Positions 10,600 through 21,812 are shown, numbered from the stretch's first letter. The stretch: DNA of 64,000 nt from Maniola hyperantus (GCF_902806685.2 NC_048538.1:4340001-4404000), one strand, 5' to 3'. The notes: generated by a model not told the origin, from the sequence alone. Numbers and translations are program-made.

Positions 10600-10765
10600 G
10601 ACACAAGGCCAGGGCTCGGTAGACGACATCAAACGAGTTGCAGGGAGCCGCTGGATTCAGGGAGCGCAAGACCGTGGCATGTGGAAGTCTCTACTACAAG
10701 ACACCTACGTACCTATAACAGTGGACGTTCGTCTACCTATCGGTTGATAATGATGTTGATGATGT
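10600..10765 (+). pseudogene. RTc: LINE C-terminal remnant
   Basis: Contains GACGACATCAAACGAGTTGC, AGGGAGCCGCTGGATTCAGG, GCGCAAGACCGTGGCATGTG, GAAGTCTCTAC and a GATAATGATGTTGATGATG tail, the order of the end of the RTc ORF and its short 3' tail. An 87-codon frame at 10504-10767 runs through it but mostly in the wrong frame. Confidence 0.6.
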
Positions 10766-11242
10766 AAAAAATCCTACAATAGTATGAATGTTTTAATTTT
10801 AATTGCGTCTTTGGTAATTTGATTACCCGTTAGCAAACCTATATCGGACAAAATCTCAAGTTTCCAGTCCCAACATTTAAGCTGTACGTGGATACCTTTA
10901 TATCAGTTCTATGTTATCCTTTTACATTTACAGGTAGAAGATTATGGTGATAAGCCATTACAATTAGCCGAATGAGTAGCTGTACATTGTACAACCCCTT
11001 TTCGCCTGGCAATTAGGCAGACAGGGCGCGACCGGATGTCAGAGGCATATAACAACGACCACGGGCGGCGGGTGTGCAAAAATAAACTACACCTATTGCC
11101 ATGCAATTTAGAATCCAGACTACAAATGTACATTGACGCTATGTCTTTACACAACAAACTGGTAGTCATAACTTAACTTTACATGACTAAAGGAAGAGCT
11201 CAAACTAACTTTTGACAAACAATTCTTTTGGCTAATTCCATC
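10766..11242. other. Unassigned sequence
   Basis: No repeat or gene recognised; the 75-codon minus-strand frame at 10942-11169 has no known motif. Confidence 0.45.
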
Positions 11243-11358
11243 GTACACAATCTCTAAACTAAACTACAATGGCACGTCTAAATCTACTGCTATCCCTTTC
11301 ATAATGTTGCTTGCGGAAAAGGATAGCACTAGATTTAGACAGTTTAGAGATTGTGTAC
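11243..11358. mobile_element. Fold-back MITE
   Basis: GTACACAATCTCTAAACT at the left end is matched perfectly in reverse at the right end. Inner arms GTCTAAATCTACTGCTATCC and GGATAGCACTAGATTTAGAC also pair. The left arm carries an extra block of about 15 bases. If the ends are CACAATC...GATTGTG, the flanking TA would suit a Tc1/mariner-type origin (inference). Confidence 0.7.
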
Positions 11359-11598
11359 AAGAGAATCGGCCAGCATTTAATTCCGGCCTCAAGTCTTATT
11401 TATTACGGCTTTAATCCTAAGGCTGGCGATAAATGTGTTAATTATAAGAGTGTTTACATGAGTAAATTTGTCGTAAGTTAATCATGTAAACTAAGCTACT
11501 TTACACGTGAGTAAAACTTACAGGTGTATCCGCGGCCAACTAGGTACGCTAATGTCAGTCGCGTAAATCAGTCCAGCGTCAATTACACTTAAATACCT

Positions 11599-11648
11599 AT
11601 CTTGAGCTTACGAATACTCATTGCTATGAGTATTCGTAAGCTCAAGAT
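11599..11648. repeat. Long perfect hairpin, 23-bp arms
   Basis: The arm from 11599 (ATCTTGAGCTTACGAATACT then CAT) is exactly complementary to 11626-11648 across a four-base TGCT loop. A weaker third copy of part of the arm follows at about 11650-11672. Confidence 0.9.
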
Positions 11649-11825
11649 TCGTATAGATGAGTACGAATAGTTATGAGCAGTGCAATAAGCAACCGACGTA
11701 AACGAACGACATTACCTCAGGAATTCATCCCTTATCACTGAGGAATATGGACTCCTCAAATATTTTTTTTAATAAGAATATTAGCCATGTTAAATGACTA
11801 ATATTCCCCTTTCCTCTCCAACTAA

Positions 11826-11935
11826 GCGTCAAGCTTGTGCTAGGAGTAGGTACGACAATAGTGCAACGGGCGGGGTTTGAACCATCGACCTTGCGGTTTT
11901 CAGTTCACTCCTTTACCTTTTGAGCTATTGAGGCT
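11826..11935 (-). mobile_element. S3 SINE, tRNA-Phe-like head
   Basis: Minus-strand box A TAGCTCAAAAGG (11916-11927), anticodon-loop-like CTGAAAACC and box B GGTTCAAACCC (11873-11883). The upstream half no longer pairs as a tRNA should, so it is a SINE head rather than a tRNA gene. Confidence 0.6.
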
Positions 11936-12016
11936 CAATATAAGTGAGGAAATAACATCATGTAACTTAAAAAAAACTTTTCAAAACAGTTTTTTCACCT
12001 AGGTACAGAAACAAAC

Positions 12017-12301
12017 AAATCCAATAATTTTAATGATAATACTACAGAACATAACGAAAGAAAACTACGCGAAAAGCGGAAATCAAGAGAACAATGTTCT
12101 CAAAAGCTCTGCATCAAATAAGCAATTACGAGCATAATACGGATCCAGTTGTAGTGCCTCTAGTAGTGTAGTACTTGTTAGCGATACAATTTTACTGGTT
12201 CAAGTATTTCATAAATACAAAAGTACTTAAGTACTGCTTTAACTTCTTGCTAATTTAAAAGTATGTACAAAATTCCATTGAGTACAAACACAAAGGAATA
12301 A
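12017..12301 (+). repeat. Tandem duplication, copy 1
   Basis: Begins AAATCCAATAATTTTAATG, contains ACGAAAGAAAACTACGCGAA and ATCAAGAGAACAATG, GAGCATAATACGGATCC, GGTTCAAGTATTT, then a tail with AGTACTTAAGTACTGC and CTTGCTAATTT. All recur in order in copy 2. Confidence 0.75.
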
Positions 12302-12487
12302 AAATCCAATAATTTTAATGCTAGTACTCTACAAAATACAACGAAAGAAAACTACGTGAAAAGCGGAAATCAAGAGAACAATGTAGAGAAAAAGCTAAAT
12401 AAGTAATTATGAGCATAATACCGATCCTATTGTAGTGCGTCTAGTAGTATAATACTCTTAAATTTTCCTGGTTCAAGTATTTTATTT
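12302..12487 (+). repeat. Tandem duplication, copy 2, left part
   Basis: Repeats copy 1 up to GGTTCAAGTATTTT with scattered substitutions and small gaps. The tail of the unit is displaced to 13252-13310 by a Helitron. Confidence 0.75.
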
Positions 12488-13251
12488 TCTACACTAATAT
12501 TATAAAGAGGAAAACTTTGTTTGTTTGTTTGTTTGTTTGTTTGTTTGTTTGTTTGTACTGAATAGGCTCAAAAACTACTGGACCGATTTTAAAAATTCTT
12601 TCACCATTCGAAAGCTACATTATCCACGAGTAACATAGGCTATATTTTATTTTGGAAAAAAATAGGGTTCCGTAAGATATTTGGGTTTTTCGGACACAAG
12701 GTGTAAAAAATCAACCAGAAAAGTTACTTATTTTGCGTACGCTGCCTAAACTATAAAAGATAGAACCATAAAATGTTCTAATTAATTGTAGATCTTATAA
12801 ATATCTACAAAAAAGTCCGCGACACACTATACCCATCTATGTCGAGTGAGGCACAGCAACCATTTTTTTATTTAAAAATCTTGAATTTTTTTTGGACTAC
12901 ATTTAAACGCGTTTATTTTACTCATGCTATTAATCCTTATCAAAATAAATGATTTCATCACTAAGAACAGTTTATGGAGATAATATTTGGTCTTTGAATG
13001 ATTAAAATTGGACGTTTGGTTTTGAAGTTATGGCGAAATTAAAATATTACGATTTCTGCTGCACGGCCCGTTGTATTATATAAAGAGGTAATGTCGTTAA
13101 GTTTGTTTGTAGGGGGTAATCTTTAGAACTACTGAACCGATTTTAAAAATTCTTTCACCAGTAGAAAGCTACATTATTCCTGAGTGACATAGGCTATACG
13201 GGATCTTTAAAAACCTAAATCTACGCGGGCGAAGCCGCGGGGATCAGCTAG
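12488..13251 (+). mobile_element. Helitron, long GTTT-bearing type (possibly two joined)
   Basis: Starts TCTACACTAATATTATAAAG, carries a (GTTT)n run near 12517-12554, and ends ACGCGGGCGAAGCCGCGGGG, ATCAGCTAG (CTAG 13248-13251) followed by T. Near 13074 a second 5'-like segment (ATTATATAAAGAGG, GTTTGTTTG) is followed by a repeat of ACCGATTTTAAAAATTCTTT, so this may be a short copy joined to a longer one lacking its 3' end. No Rep or helicase coding sequence seen. Confidence 0.7.
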
Positions 13252-13310
13252 TATTAAATAAAAACAGTAAGTACTACGTACTTTAACTTTTCGCTAATTT
13301 GTGCTATGGA
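13252..13310 (+). repeat. Tandem duplication, copy 2, right part
   Basis: AAGTACTACGTACTTTAACT and TTCGCTAATTT correspond to the tail of copy 1 at about 12223-12262. It is the far side of the Helitron insertion. Confidence 0.65.
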
Positions 13311-13404
13311 ATTATTGCGAAAATAATAATAACGAAACTGGTTTGATTAAGTAATTTGCTACCTTTATATTTCATTACTAAATTAATATTTTATTTTTAT
13401 TTTT

Positions 13405-13485
13405 TATATAGATATAGCGAGCAAACGAGCAGGCGGGTCACCCGATGTTAAGTGATTACCGCCGCCCATGAACATTTGCAGAGTA
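13405..13485 (-). mobile_element. LINE-type 3' remnant
   Basis: ATATAGATATAGCGAGCAAA, CAGGCGGGTCACCCGATG and TTACCGCCGCCCATGAAC form a segment I recognise as widespread in lepidopteran genomes, usually with an adjoining T-run as here (13391-13405), suggesting the 3' end of a minus-strand element. Family not determined. Confidence 0.45.
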
Positions 13486-13489
13486 ATAT

Positions 13490-13950
13490 ACGAAGAAAAC
13501 GAATCAAAAACGTGATCCGTACGACATTTTCCAATCAACTTCTCTTGTTATAAAAGACATTTCAATATTTATCTTTAAAAATATTAGTAATCATAATAGG
13601 TAAGTAATGACTAAAGTTTAAGTTCATCATATAAATTAGTTTATTTTAATCGAATTCTAGGAAATGATTTTGAAACGACAAAGTATTTCTGCCTTCAATT
13701 TTAATTGTAAACCAATCCCAAAGCCGCTAACCTAACCTTCCCGTGTTTGAAAGCCGACCCTTACGATTAGGGGTAGGATGAAATTGCCTCACTAATTAAG
13801 AATGGTTCCCAGAATTTCTACGTACGAAATGTCATTATTTTACACATACATAATGAGAAAGTTTCCAGGCAGCGTTCGATAAAATTTTCATAGGTGGCTC
13901 TGAATACTACCAGCACTAAAGACGAAAAATAATACCTATATCTATATCTA
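13490..13950. other. Unassigned sequence
   Basis: AT-rich; nothing recognised. Confidence 0.5.
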
Positions 13951-14174
13951 GAGTTATGTGCGTTTCAAGAAATTATATATCACTCGCTTTAACGGTGAAG
14001 GAAAACATCGTGAGGAAACCGGCATGCCTGGGCGTTCTCCATAATGTTCTCAAAGGTGTGTGAAGTCTACCAATCCGCACATGGCCAGCGTGGTAGACCA
14101 TGGCCAAAACACTTCTCACTCTGAGAGGAGACCCGTGCTCTGTAGTGAGCCGGTGATGGGTTGATCATGATGAT
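13951..14174 (+). mobile_element. S2 SINE, headless
   Basis: Begins GAGTTATGTGCGTTTCAAG, then CTTTAACGGTGAAGGAAAAC, ATCGTGAGGAAACC, CTCCATAATGTTCTCAAAGG, GTGTGTGAAGTCTACC, CTCTGAGAGGAGACCCGTGC, GTGAGCCGGTGATGGG and TTGATCATGATGAT. The tRNA-like head is missing. Confidence 0.75.
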
Positions 14175-14745
14175 AAAATGCATGTTTGGCTTGCTCGTGT
14201 CTCATGATTGAGGAAAAAGGAAACTAAATTCTTCTAAATAGCATTTACATGTTCGCACCAGTCCTATTATAAAATTTTGCTACACATGATTTGACTCACT
14301 GACCAAAACATTTGTTGTTACGTTGTTACTACAACGAAGTCTTAAGAGACCTTTAGACGCCACAAGCTGACTAATTGAGCTTTTTGGAGTAAACCAATTA
14401 ATGAGCTAGTAAATTATGATATCAGGCTTCAATGATTAAGATAAGGGGCTTTGGGAAATTATAATCTCTTAATCGAAATCGATGAATTTTAAGCTTTGTA
14501 CAAAACTTTCTAAATTGCTATGCGTTCTTTATCAGGATGGTTTAGATATTGTTCTCTTATCAATTTTATGTTAATTCACCTTAAATTGAGTGTGGTAATG
14601 ATGGTTGAAAGTATTAGTGAAATACATCAAATTGTAACTTTCGGAGTTTATAGACCTTACTTCTTAGATTTTTGAGTTTTTATCATGAAGATCAATGTTA
14701 CTGTGAATTTTTAGCGAAGTTAGTGATTCTGCTTCTTATATTATA
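14175..14745. other. Unassigned sequence
   Basis: Nothing recognised. Confidence 0.5.
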
Positions 14746-14961
14746 TTAGCTAATGCCCGCGACTTCGTACGCGTGGTTTTAGGTTTTTAAAAATCCTGTG
14801 GGAACTCTTCAATTTTCCGGTATAAAAAGTAGCCTATGTCCTTCCCAGGGATGCAAGCTATCTCTGTACCAAATTGCGTCAAAATCGGTTGAACGGTTGA
14901 GCCGTGAAAAGCTAGCAGACAGACAGACAGACACACTTTCGCATTTATAATATTAGTATGA
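14746..14961 (-). mobile_element. HA Helitron, nearly complete
   Basis: Reverse CTAG decayed to TTAGC, hairpin GCGACTTCGTACGCG, body GTTTTTAAAAATCCTGTGGG, AGCTATCTCTGTACC, AAAATCGGTTGAACGG, then (CAGA)n and TTTCGCATTTATAATATTAG at the 5' end. Confidence 0.75.
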
Positions 14962-17344
14962 ATTTACTGTGTAATAGTAAAAAATAAAACCTGATAGTTA
15001 TTTTTACTCTAACTTACCTCCAACTATTCCATTTGTTATTTTTTTATTTTCGCTCCTCGTCTCAATTTTTAAATTACTTTTTGCTTTATTGTTTTGTCTT
15101 CTCTGGAAATATTTTCAACAAATTATTCTGTACAGATTACAGCAGTATGAAGTAATTCTGTGATAGCAGTATCAAGTCTATAAAGATAGTGACTCCAATC
15201 GAAAAGCCTTAATTGCTCCGGGTCCAGTGTTGTCATAGACAACACTTTTATTATTCCAAATAAACGATAAACATTTTCTCCCCCTCACAAGCCACCCTCA
15301 TGTTCCGTCGAGGAAACACGGGCATTTGGAATCAATTCCATCGATTTTCGTGGGAGTGCAGTATGCACGTGAACTTTAAAGATTGATTTATTGATTGTTT
15401 CATAAGAATTACAGATCGGAAGCCTACCTACAAGATAGAAAAATAAAATATAAGGAACTAAGTATATAAGGAAGAATAAATATACATCCTTGAAAAATAT
15501 ATTAGAAATGTTAAAGAAATCTAATAAGTATACTTAATTATATTTCTTGTTTCTAATACGGAACTTGTGGTTGATTAGCAAGTAGTTGAGAATAACATTG
15601 TTTATATTCATTTCTCTCGATTGTAATAGTACAATGTAGAGCAAACGAAATTAGAAAACTTTCTTTTCATTGAGATAACAATAGAGAACACTTGTAGATT
15701 GACGTCGCAGTTGGATAATAAATATTAATTAGTTATTCTTATTACTTTCATCGAAATTTCATATCAGTCACTCTATCGGGCACTATCACTTGTTAACTAA
15801 TTGTTAAGTTATGCTTTAAATTGCCATTTAGATTATTTTGTTCTAAACACAAATTATACATAGGTATGATACGTGCGTTTGAATATCTTACGATTGATTT
15901 ATTTATATATATGTATTGGAAGATAACATTTGCACCTTTACATGATAGTAACGAAATGTTTCCTTATATTTATGATAGTATCAGTAGATAGAAAGGTGAA
16001 GAAAGATAGTAGGAACGGCATAAAATATCATAATTGCTTACCCAGAAAACTTATTATCAAAAATCCACTTAAAGACTTCTTGAATTTACATCCATTTAGC
16101 AATTGAGAACGAACAAATCTATACTGAGGACACATTCACACCCGACACAAGCACGGATATAACTAAACGAGACTTCACCGACACTGGGGGGTGCGAGCCT
16201 TGATAACCCAACTACTGTTCATACACATTCCTTCAATGGCAATTGCATACAAGTACATTACAACCTCACACGACAAGATTATAATGGTTTGCCCCACGCT
16301 GATTAGTTTTGCAGCTGTGGCCAATAAAAACAAGATGCGGTCTCCACTTCATAAACTTGAAGTAAGCACAAATATATAAATATTTCAAGTTTTAACAGCT
16401 TAGTTCTTTACATTATAAACACAGCTTAAAAGAAGTTACTAAATACAGTACAAAACACGTTAACATTATAAGCACATAAATGTACTTAACCATATTAATA
16501 CGCTCAATTTCAAATCTTTGATAAAACTTTGTAAATTGATTTCAGAGGAAACAAAAAAAAAATAACGTGAGCATAATGTCCGATACAAAACTGGATATAA
16601 ACAAGCAATTATTGACTATTTTTTAATAATATACAACTGTTGTTTGATAAGAAATCCTTATAATGTAAAAGAATCGTTTATTTATCGGAGAATAAGCGGG
16701 TCTTTCATAGGACCAGACACCGATAAATAGAAGTAATTGATCCGTCAGTCAATGTCCGCCTAAAGAGATTTTGAATTGAAAATTTCTAAAGGTTTCTTAC
16801 TCTGATTGATCTTGGATAGCAATCTCAGAGGTAATAGCGATACGATGGCAATGCAAATTTGTTTTTAATGCCTTTACATAAATGCTGCATCGTTGGCAAA
16901 GATATGACCTATAACAAGCTCGAATTGCACGGCATCTTTATAAAGGTCAAGATTTCAAGATTTCTTAAAATGAAATGTTCTCCAGCCTCGGAACTAGCAA
17001 TTTGTGATGTATGTCATTTTAAAAATGTTTCTAGTTACTATGAATATTACTAATTATTATGAAAATGCTGAAACAACCTTAGTAAAAGCGCAAATAATAA
17101 TTAATTGCAGTGAATGAGTTATTTTATGAAATAATAAAACGCTATGAACGCAGGAAAAATCCTGTAATAGAATAAGCGCAAATGTGAGGCAATACGTTTT
17201 ATACAATATGTTGTATGTATTTTGCAAATTCCTGACATGAAAAAGGATCACAGAAAAAAAAACAAGAATCATGTAAGGTCCGTATCGGACAAAAAACCCA
17301 CAAAAATTAAGATTTAAAAAAGTTAAGAGACCGGAAATGGCTCA
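14962..17344. other. 2.4 kb with nothing recognised
   Basis: AT-rich and free of the window's repeat families. Frames of 62-71 codons at 16191, 16859 and 17057 (minus) show no signal, domain or codon pattern that supports a gene. Confidence 0.5.
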
Positions 17345-17428
17345 AGCGCAATGGGTGGGTAGGGGTATAGGATAGTCGTTGGGGTTCCAAAGTGCTGGAA
17401 TGGCGACCTCGCATCAGAAACCGACCAG
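17345..17428 (+). pseudogene. RTc: internal LINE ORF remnant
   Basis: GATAGTCGTTGGGGTTCC, AAAGTGCTGGAATGGCGACC, TCGCATCAGAAACCG encode a DSRWGSKVLEWRPR-like stretch, a conserved part of the RTc ORF tail. It stops where an S1 fragment begins. Confidence 0.6.
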
Positions 17429-17545
17429 TGGTATGGGTTTTTAATGAAACTGCCACCCCACCCCTTCCAGGTTAGCTCGCTACCATCTTAGACTGCGTCT
17501 TCATTTACCACCAGGTGAGATCGCAGTCAAGGGCAAACTTGTAAG
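17429..17545 (+). mobile_element. S1 SINE, 3' part
   Basis: Begins GTGGTATGGGTTTTTAATG, then CCCCTTCCAGGTTAGC, ATCTTAGACTGCGTC, CACCAGGTGAGATCGCAGTC and CAAACTTG. Head and box sequences are absent. Confidence 0.7.
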
Positions 17546-17560
17546 GAAAAAATATAAAAA

Positions 17561-17696
17561 ACTAGATGATGCCCGCGACTTCGTTCACGTGGATCTAGGT
17601 CTTTAAAAATCCTGTGGAAACTCTTTGATTTTCCTGGATCAAAAGTAGCCTTTGTCCTTCCCGGGATGCAAGCTATCTCTGTACCAAATTTTATTA
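17561..17696 (-). mobile_element. HA Helitron, 5'-truncated
   Basis: ACTAGATGATGCCCGCGACT, TTTAAAAATCCTGTGG, AGCTATCTCTGTACC; it stops at CAAATTTTATT, losing the Helitron 5' third. Confidence 0.7.
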
Positions 17697-17735
17697 TAAG
17701 AGACCTATGTCCAGCAGTGTACGTTACTTTTTCGA
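17697..17735 (+). pseudogene. RTc: LINE ORF terminal fragment
   Basis: AGAGACCTATGTCCAGCAGT is the end of the RTc ORF (ETYVQQW). It may belong with the piece at 17345. Confidence 0.5.
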
Positions 17736-18299
17736 TGATGACAAAGTTAAGCTTACGTTTTATTTAACGTCTTTAGCGTATCAAATAATAAACGCCAAAA
17801 AACAACTTCAACAAATACTTTCCTTTTCAGTATTCGGCCCAAGTGATTCTCAGAACCACTTCTAAAAACGATTTAATTTAGGTACTTGGTACTTATAACA
17901 TAAAGCAATATTCAAATCAGTAGCTGCCACTGAAACAGGCACTCAGCCGCGCTTGTTGCGTGATAAACGAACGATAATAGGATTCATCGAATCAGACGGT
18001 AGTACTTACCATCTGATTTGCCGCTAGATCTTATTTGCTTACAATAATAATATTATTTTCTGCTTCGTCAGACCAATGTCAAGATTATACCGAACTTAAA
18101 CGTAAACAAAGCGTGTAATAGTCTCGAAGTCTTCAGTTTTTCTTACTAGCTTTACGAAAAATGAGTTTATTAGCAAAGTAAAGGAATTTAATTTTGTTAG
18201 TTGGGTTGTTAGTGTTAATAAGGCAGTAATAACAAAAATCTATATGAAAATTGAAAACACAATTTACGATAGCCCAAATCTTTAACAAGCCCATGTGGC
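17736..18299. other. Unassigned sequence with a small inverted repeat
   Basis: AATCAGACGGTA (17990-18001) pairs with TACCATCTGATT (18007-18018), one mismatch. Otherwise nothing. Confidence 0.5.
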
Positions 18300-18520
18300 A
18301 GTACTGGTCATATCTGACGCAGATCCCATTCGTTCTGGGCTGATATTGGATCGGGCTGGGGCAGACCTGAGACGAGATAGTTCATTCTAGATAAGTGCAG
18401 CGTATTATCAAGAACCTCAAGAAGATGACGGTAACTGGGGCCGAGAAATGAAGATTGGTGGCGCACTAACGGAGAGGCATGCTAATATATTCAGCAGTGG
18501 ATGAAAAAAAAAGATTGAAA
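18300..18520 (+). pseudogene. LINE ORF tail remnant (weak)
   Basis: GATGACGGTAACTGGGGCC, GTGGCGCACTAACGGAGAGG, CATGCTAATATATTCAGCAG resembles the end of another lepidopteran LINE ORF (ALTERHANIFSSG) followed by GAAAATGATAATGA. Only the last 100 bases are convincing. Confidence 0.35.
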
Positions 18521-19655
18521 ATGATAATGAACAAAAGTAATGGACAATTAATCTCCTCCTTGACAAACAAAACCTATACAGTTAGTGACATTGTTTAAGT
18601 TGTGTTGGTGGAGATAGCATCTTGCGCAACAATTTTTCCATTAAAGTTCTTTAGAAGTATAGTTTTTACAAAAACCCTGTGAGCTCACAGTAGCGGCAGC
18701 ATCACGATAAAATAGAACGATTGTTATTCAATGCGGGGAAAAAACCGGCTCTATCGTGACAGTCTAATAAGTGAAGCAATTTTGTATTCATACGTAATGT
18801 GCGAGTAAGTTTTTTGTACTTTTAAGGTTAAAACAGCAAATAAAAGTAAAATTTAAAAGGGAAAAGTTGATTTTGCGGTATGTACCAGTCGCTGGATCCA
18901 GTATGTCAACATTATTACAGTCAGTCTAGATTGGGCGTCTTGAATTTTCCGATCTTTTTTTTAAATTTACACTTGCACACGCTTGTCCACGATCAGACCT
19001 GTTGGGAAATTGTGATGTGGCCCAAGTCCCAACTTAGGCTTTTTCGGATGGGCTTTCTGAATTAAAAGTAGATTGCCTATTCAGTTATTGGACTCGATTT
19101 GGCCGCTGGGATTTAGTACATACATACATCAAAATACTATTTAGATTATCGCAGTCACAAGGGATGTGAACTGGAGTAGATCAATAGTTGGCATGTCATT
19201 AAAATGATGTAAATCGTGAGTGAGTATGTGAAAACTTTAATCATAGAAAGTAACACATAGCTACTAAGATATACAAATTTTATCAACATACATTATTATT
19301 ATTTACTATAAATTAGTTAGCATCCGTTATCGTTATCGTTGTTTCTAACAGCCGAGTGTCAGATGAAAAGGCAATAAGCATGTCAATAGCCTACAAAATG
19401 ATGAAGTCATTAGCAATAAACACACTAACTAGTCTGACTGCAATATTGAAATACTAGTCATTTACTTCGCCTAGTACGGAATAAGTATTACGATAAAAAG
19501 TATAAAAAAGGACATGTTTTATGTGTCGGCAAGGACTCGCTATCATTATGATAACATTCGCAATATCCTAAGTAAATAATGGCACTTATAATCGATACTT
19601 ATTTGAACGTTCCCTTCATCATAAAATAAGATCTAAATATGTATTTAAAATGGGC
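18521..19655. other. Unassigned sequence
   Basis: AT-rich, no repeat recognised. Confidence 0.5.
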
Positions 19656-19659
19656 GAGA

Positions 19660-19965
19660 CATAATAGCTCGCAGAACCGATGGAAGGTGAAGTCCCAGAT
19701 TGTTGAAATGACGAGACCGCATTGAAAAAGGTAGTTCAGAAGATCGTCAACTATGTGGAAGACTACTAACTAGTGACAGGGAGACACTGCACATAAGCAG
19801 TGGACCATGGAGTGTGGGAATCCCTAAAAGAGATCAATGTCTTTCTGTCCATCGGTTCAGACGCTGCACATAAGCAGTACTTGGAGTGTGGGAATCCTCA
19901 AAAGAGATCAATGTCTATATGTCCATCGGTCGAGAGTCGAGACGGCAACAAGGATGATATTAGAA
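19660..19965 (+). pseudogene. RTc remnant with local tandem duplication
   Basis: GTGTGGGAATCCCTAAAAGA and CAATGTCTTTCTGTCC correspond loosely to the ORF tail. A unit of about 77 bases starting CTGCACATAAGCAG occurs at 19787 and again at 19864. The 69-codon frame at 19800-20009 is a by-product. Confidence 0.45.
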
Positions 19966-21207
19966 ATCGTAAGAGCATGACTAATCTGATATCAACCATA
20001 CTTCCATAAATCTTAGGTGTGATTTATAAACATTGATAGTCTAAAAAAGTCAATCAATTTTCCAGACAGCAATATCCTGATCAGACAGGGGCACCTAATA
20101 TGCCTGGCAAAGGCTTGCCGGTAATTCTATTACCTTTTCCATCATAACTGCGTTATGGCAAGCCCTCTTTCGATTACATGGCCATTCTGATTGGATTATA
20201 ATCGTGCCGCCAGCGAACTAGCAAGAGCGTTCGACTCGGTGGTACTAATCTTGTTCATCTGTTATTATTGTATGTTGTTTTTATCTTTTTGTATAAAAAG
20301 CCTGGTTAAGTTGCAAGAACATAAAATGGATTTTAAACACCAGGGTGTGGAAAAAATCAGACACATCTGAATATTATATGAGTAAGACTTGTTTTTGTTA
20401 CAAATAGTAACTAGAACTATAATGGCTTGTCTGATTGTTTGTTAGTGCATCGCATCACACAAAAACCACAGAACCGATTGACTATAGATTCCCGCAGTTT
20501 GGAAGCAAAAACTATAGACTTAACAAATTACGCTCAGTTTAATCAGCATGGATCGTAACTAAATAAACACAAGTTACTACACAAAGTAGGTAAGAAAGGA
20601 AGTCGAAATAAAAGTTAAAGTTCTAACAGATATTGTATAATATAATTTTTGATATCACTGAATTTATTCTACAAAGAAAGCGGACGAGTATCAAACTTTT
20701 CTATTTCTCAATTCGACCTAATGCTTTATTTTAATCTGTTTTATATACAGTTTGATACGGTTCTAATCATATTGATCGAAAATACGACGAAACGCTTCGA
20801 GAAAAAGTACGTAGTGCCCCGTCCTTTAGTTTGGCTCGTCTTGGGGGGGGGCACGGCAGTGGCTGATCTCTAACGAACGGAAAATCTGATTTCCGAGTCG
20901 ATAAGATATAGCTTGCCGTTTGAAATCAATCACTTTCCAATCTCTGTCGTTTGTGCTTGACATTAGAGCCGTGACTTATGATTTTTTTCTAAAAATGGTT
21001 AAAAAACAAGATCACTCTCGAGCTTAGCTTTGTATTTATTTGAGCAGCCTCAGACTGAGCATATCCTAAGGGTAAATTGAGGCTGCTTAAATAGTCGGCT
21101 TGTCGGTCTCCAGCCTCCACTAAGCGCTCGTGTTGAGCATTTAATGGTTTGCTGAGGCTCCGTTGAACGCAACAAAAACCAACGATTCTAATAGCGCGGT
21201 TACAGAT
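19966..21207. other. Unassigned sequence
   Basis: A run of nine G near 20842-20850 and loosely paired GCAGCCTCA/TGAGGCTGC at 21042-21086 are the only structures seen. Confidence 0.45.
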
Positions 21208-21812
21208 CGCGCGGCGAGAGTTTGGCTTTGACCTTCGGGTGGAGGGGATTACTGCGCATGGGTACTGTCACGCACACAATACTTTTCCTTTTTTATGTAC
21301 CAGGTTGGATATTTGATTGGGTCAAAATTCATGTACAGTGGTAATAATGCTAGAAAATAATACGAAATAGATAAACTTCTTCATTTATTAAAACTATTGA
21401 TAGTTATTTTACTTATATAAAATGTTTATTTCCTTTTAAAGTTTACAGAGACAGCGATGAAAATTCTAAATAATTGTTTTTTAATAAAATTATTTATTCC
21501 AAGATACATGTAAAATTGGTACATACAAACAAAAGAAAACTTAAAATAATTATTAAATACAAAAGTTAACATTAAAAAAAAGTCTTAGCAGCAGTGCTAT
21601 TCAGATTCTTATATAATAAACAATTAACGAAAATAGCAATTCACTTGTGAACGTGATTGTACAAACAGAGGCAGGGAACGACTGGAGCAGTGGAGCGCCA
21701 ATCAGAGCACCGCGTGCGCCTACACACCCGCCCCGCACCCCACTAATTGCCCGTTGATACCCAATTTCTGATTTCTGCGCAATAACGGTCAAAGCCAAAC
21801 TCTCGCCGCGCG
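21208..21812. mobile_element. Unclassified element with 26-bp perfect terminal inverted repeats
   Basis: The left end from 21208 (CGCGCGGCGAGAGTTTGGCT then TTGACC) is perfectly complementary to 21787-21812. A second matched block (TTACTGCGCA / TGCGCAATAA) lies just inside after a gap of different length. The interior is AT-rich, with a T-run and an AATAAA-like word in reverse near 21480-21500. No transposase frame; a 65-codon minus frame is not recognisable. It resembles a non-autonomous DNA transposon, superfamily unknown. Confidence 0.55.

Noticed and set aside
11860..11940. Possible tRNA-Phe gene on the minus strand
   Set aside because: The anticodon-loop-like CTGAAAACC is there, but the acceptor and D stems are broken and degenerate SINE-like sequence flanks it.
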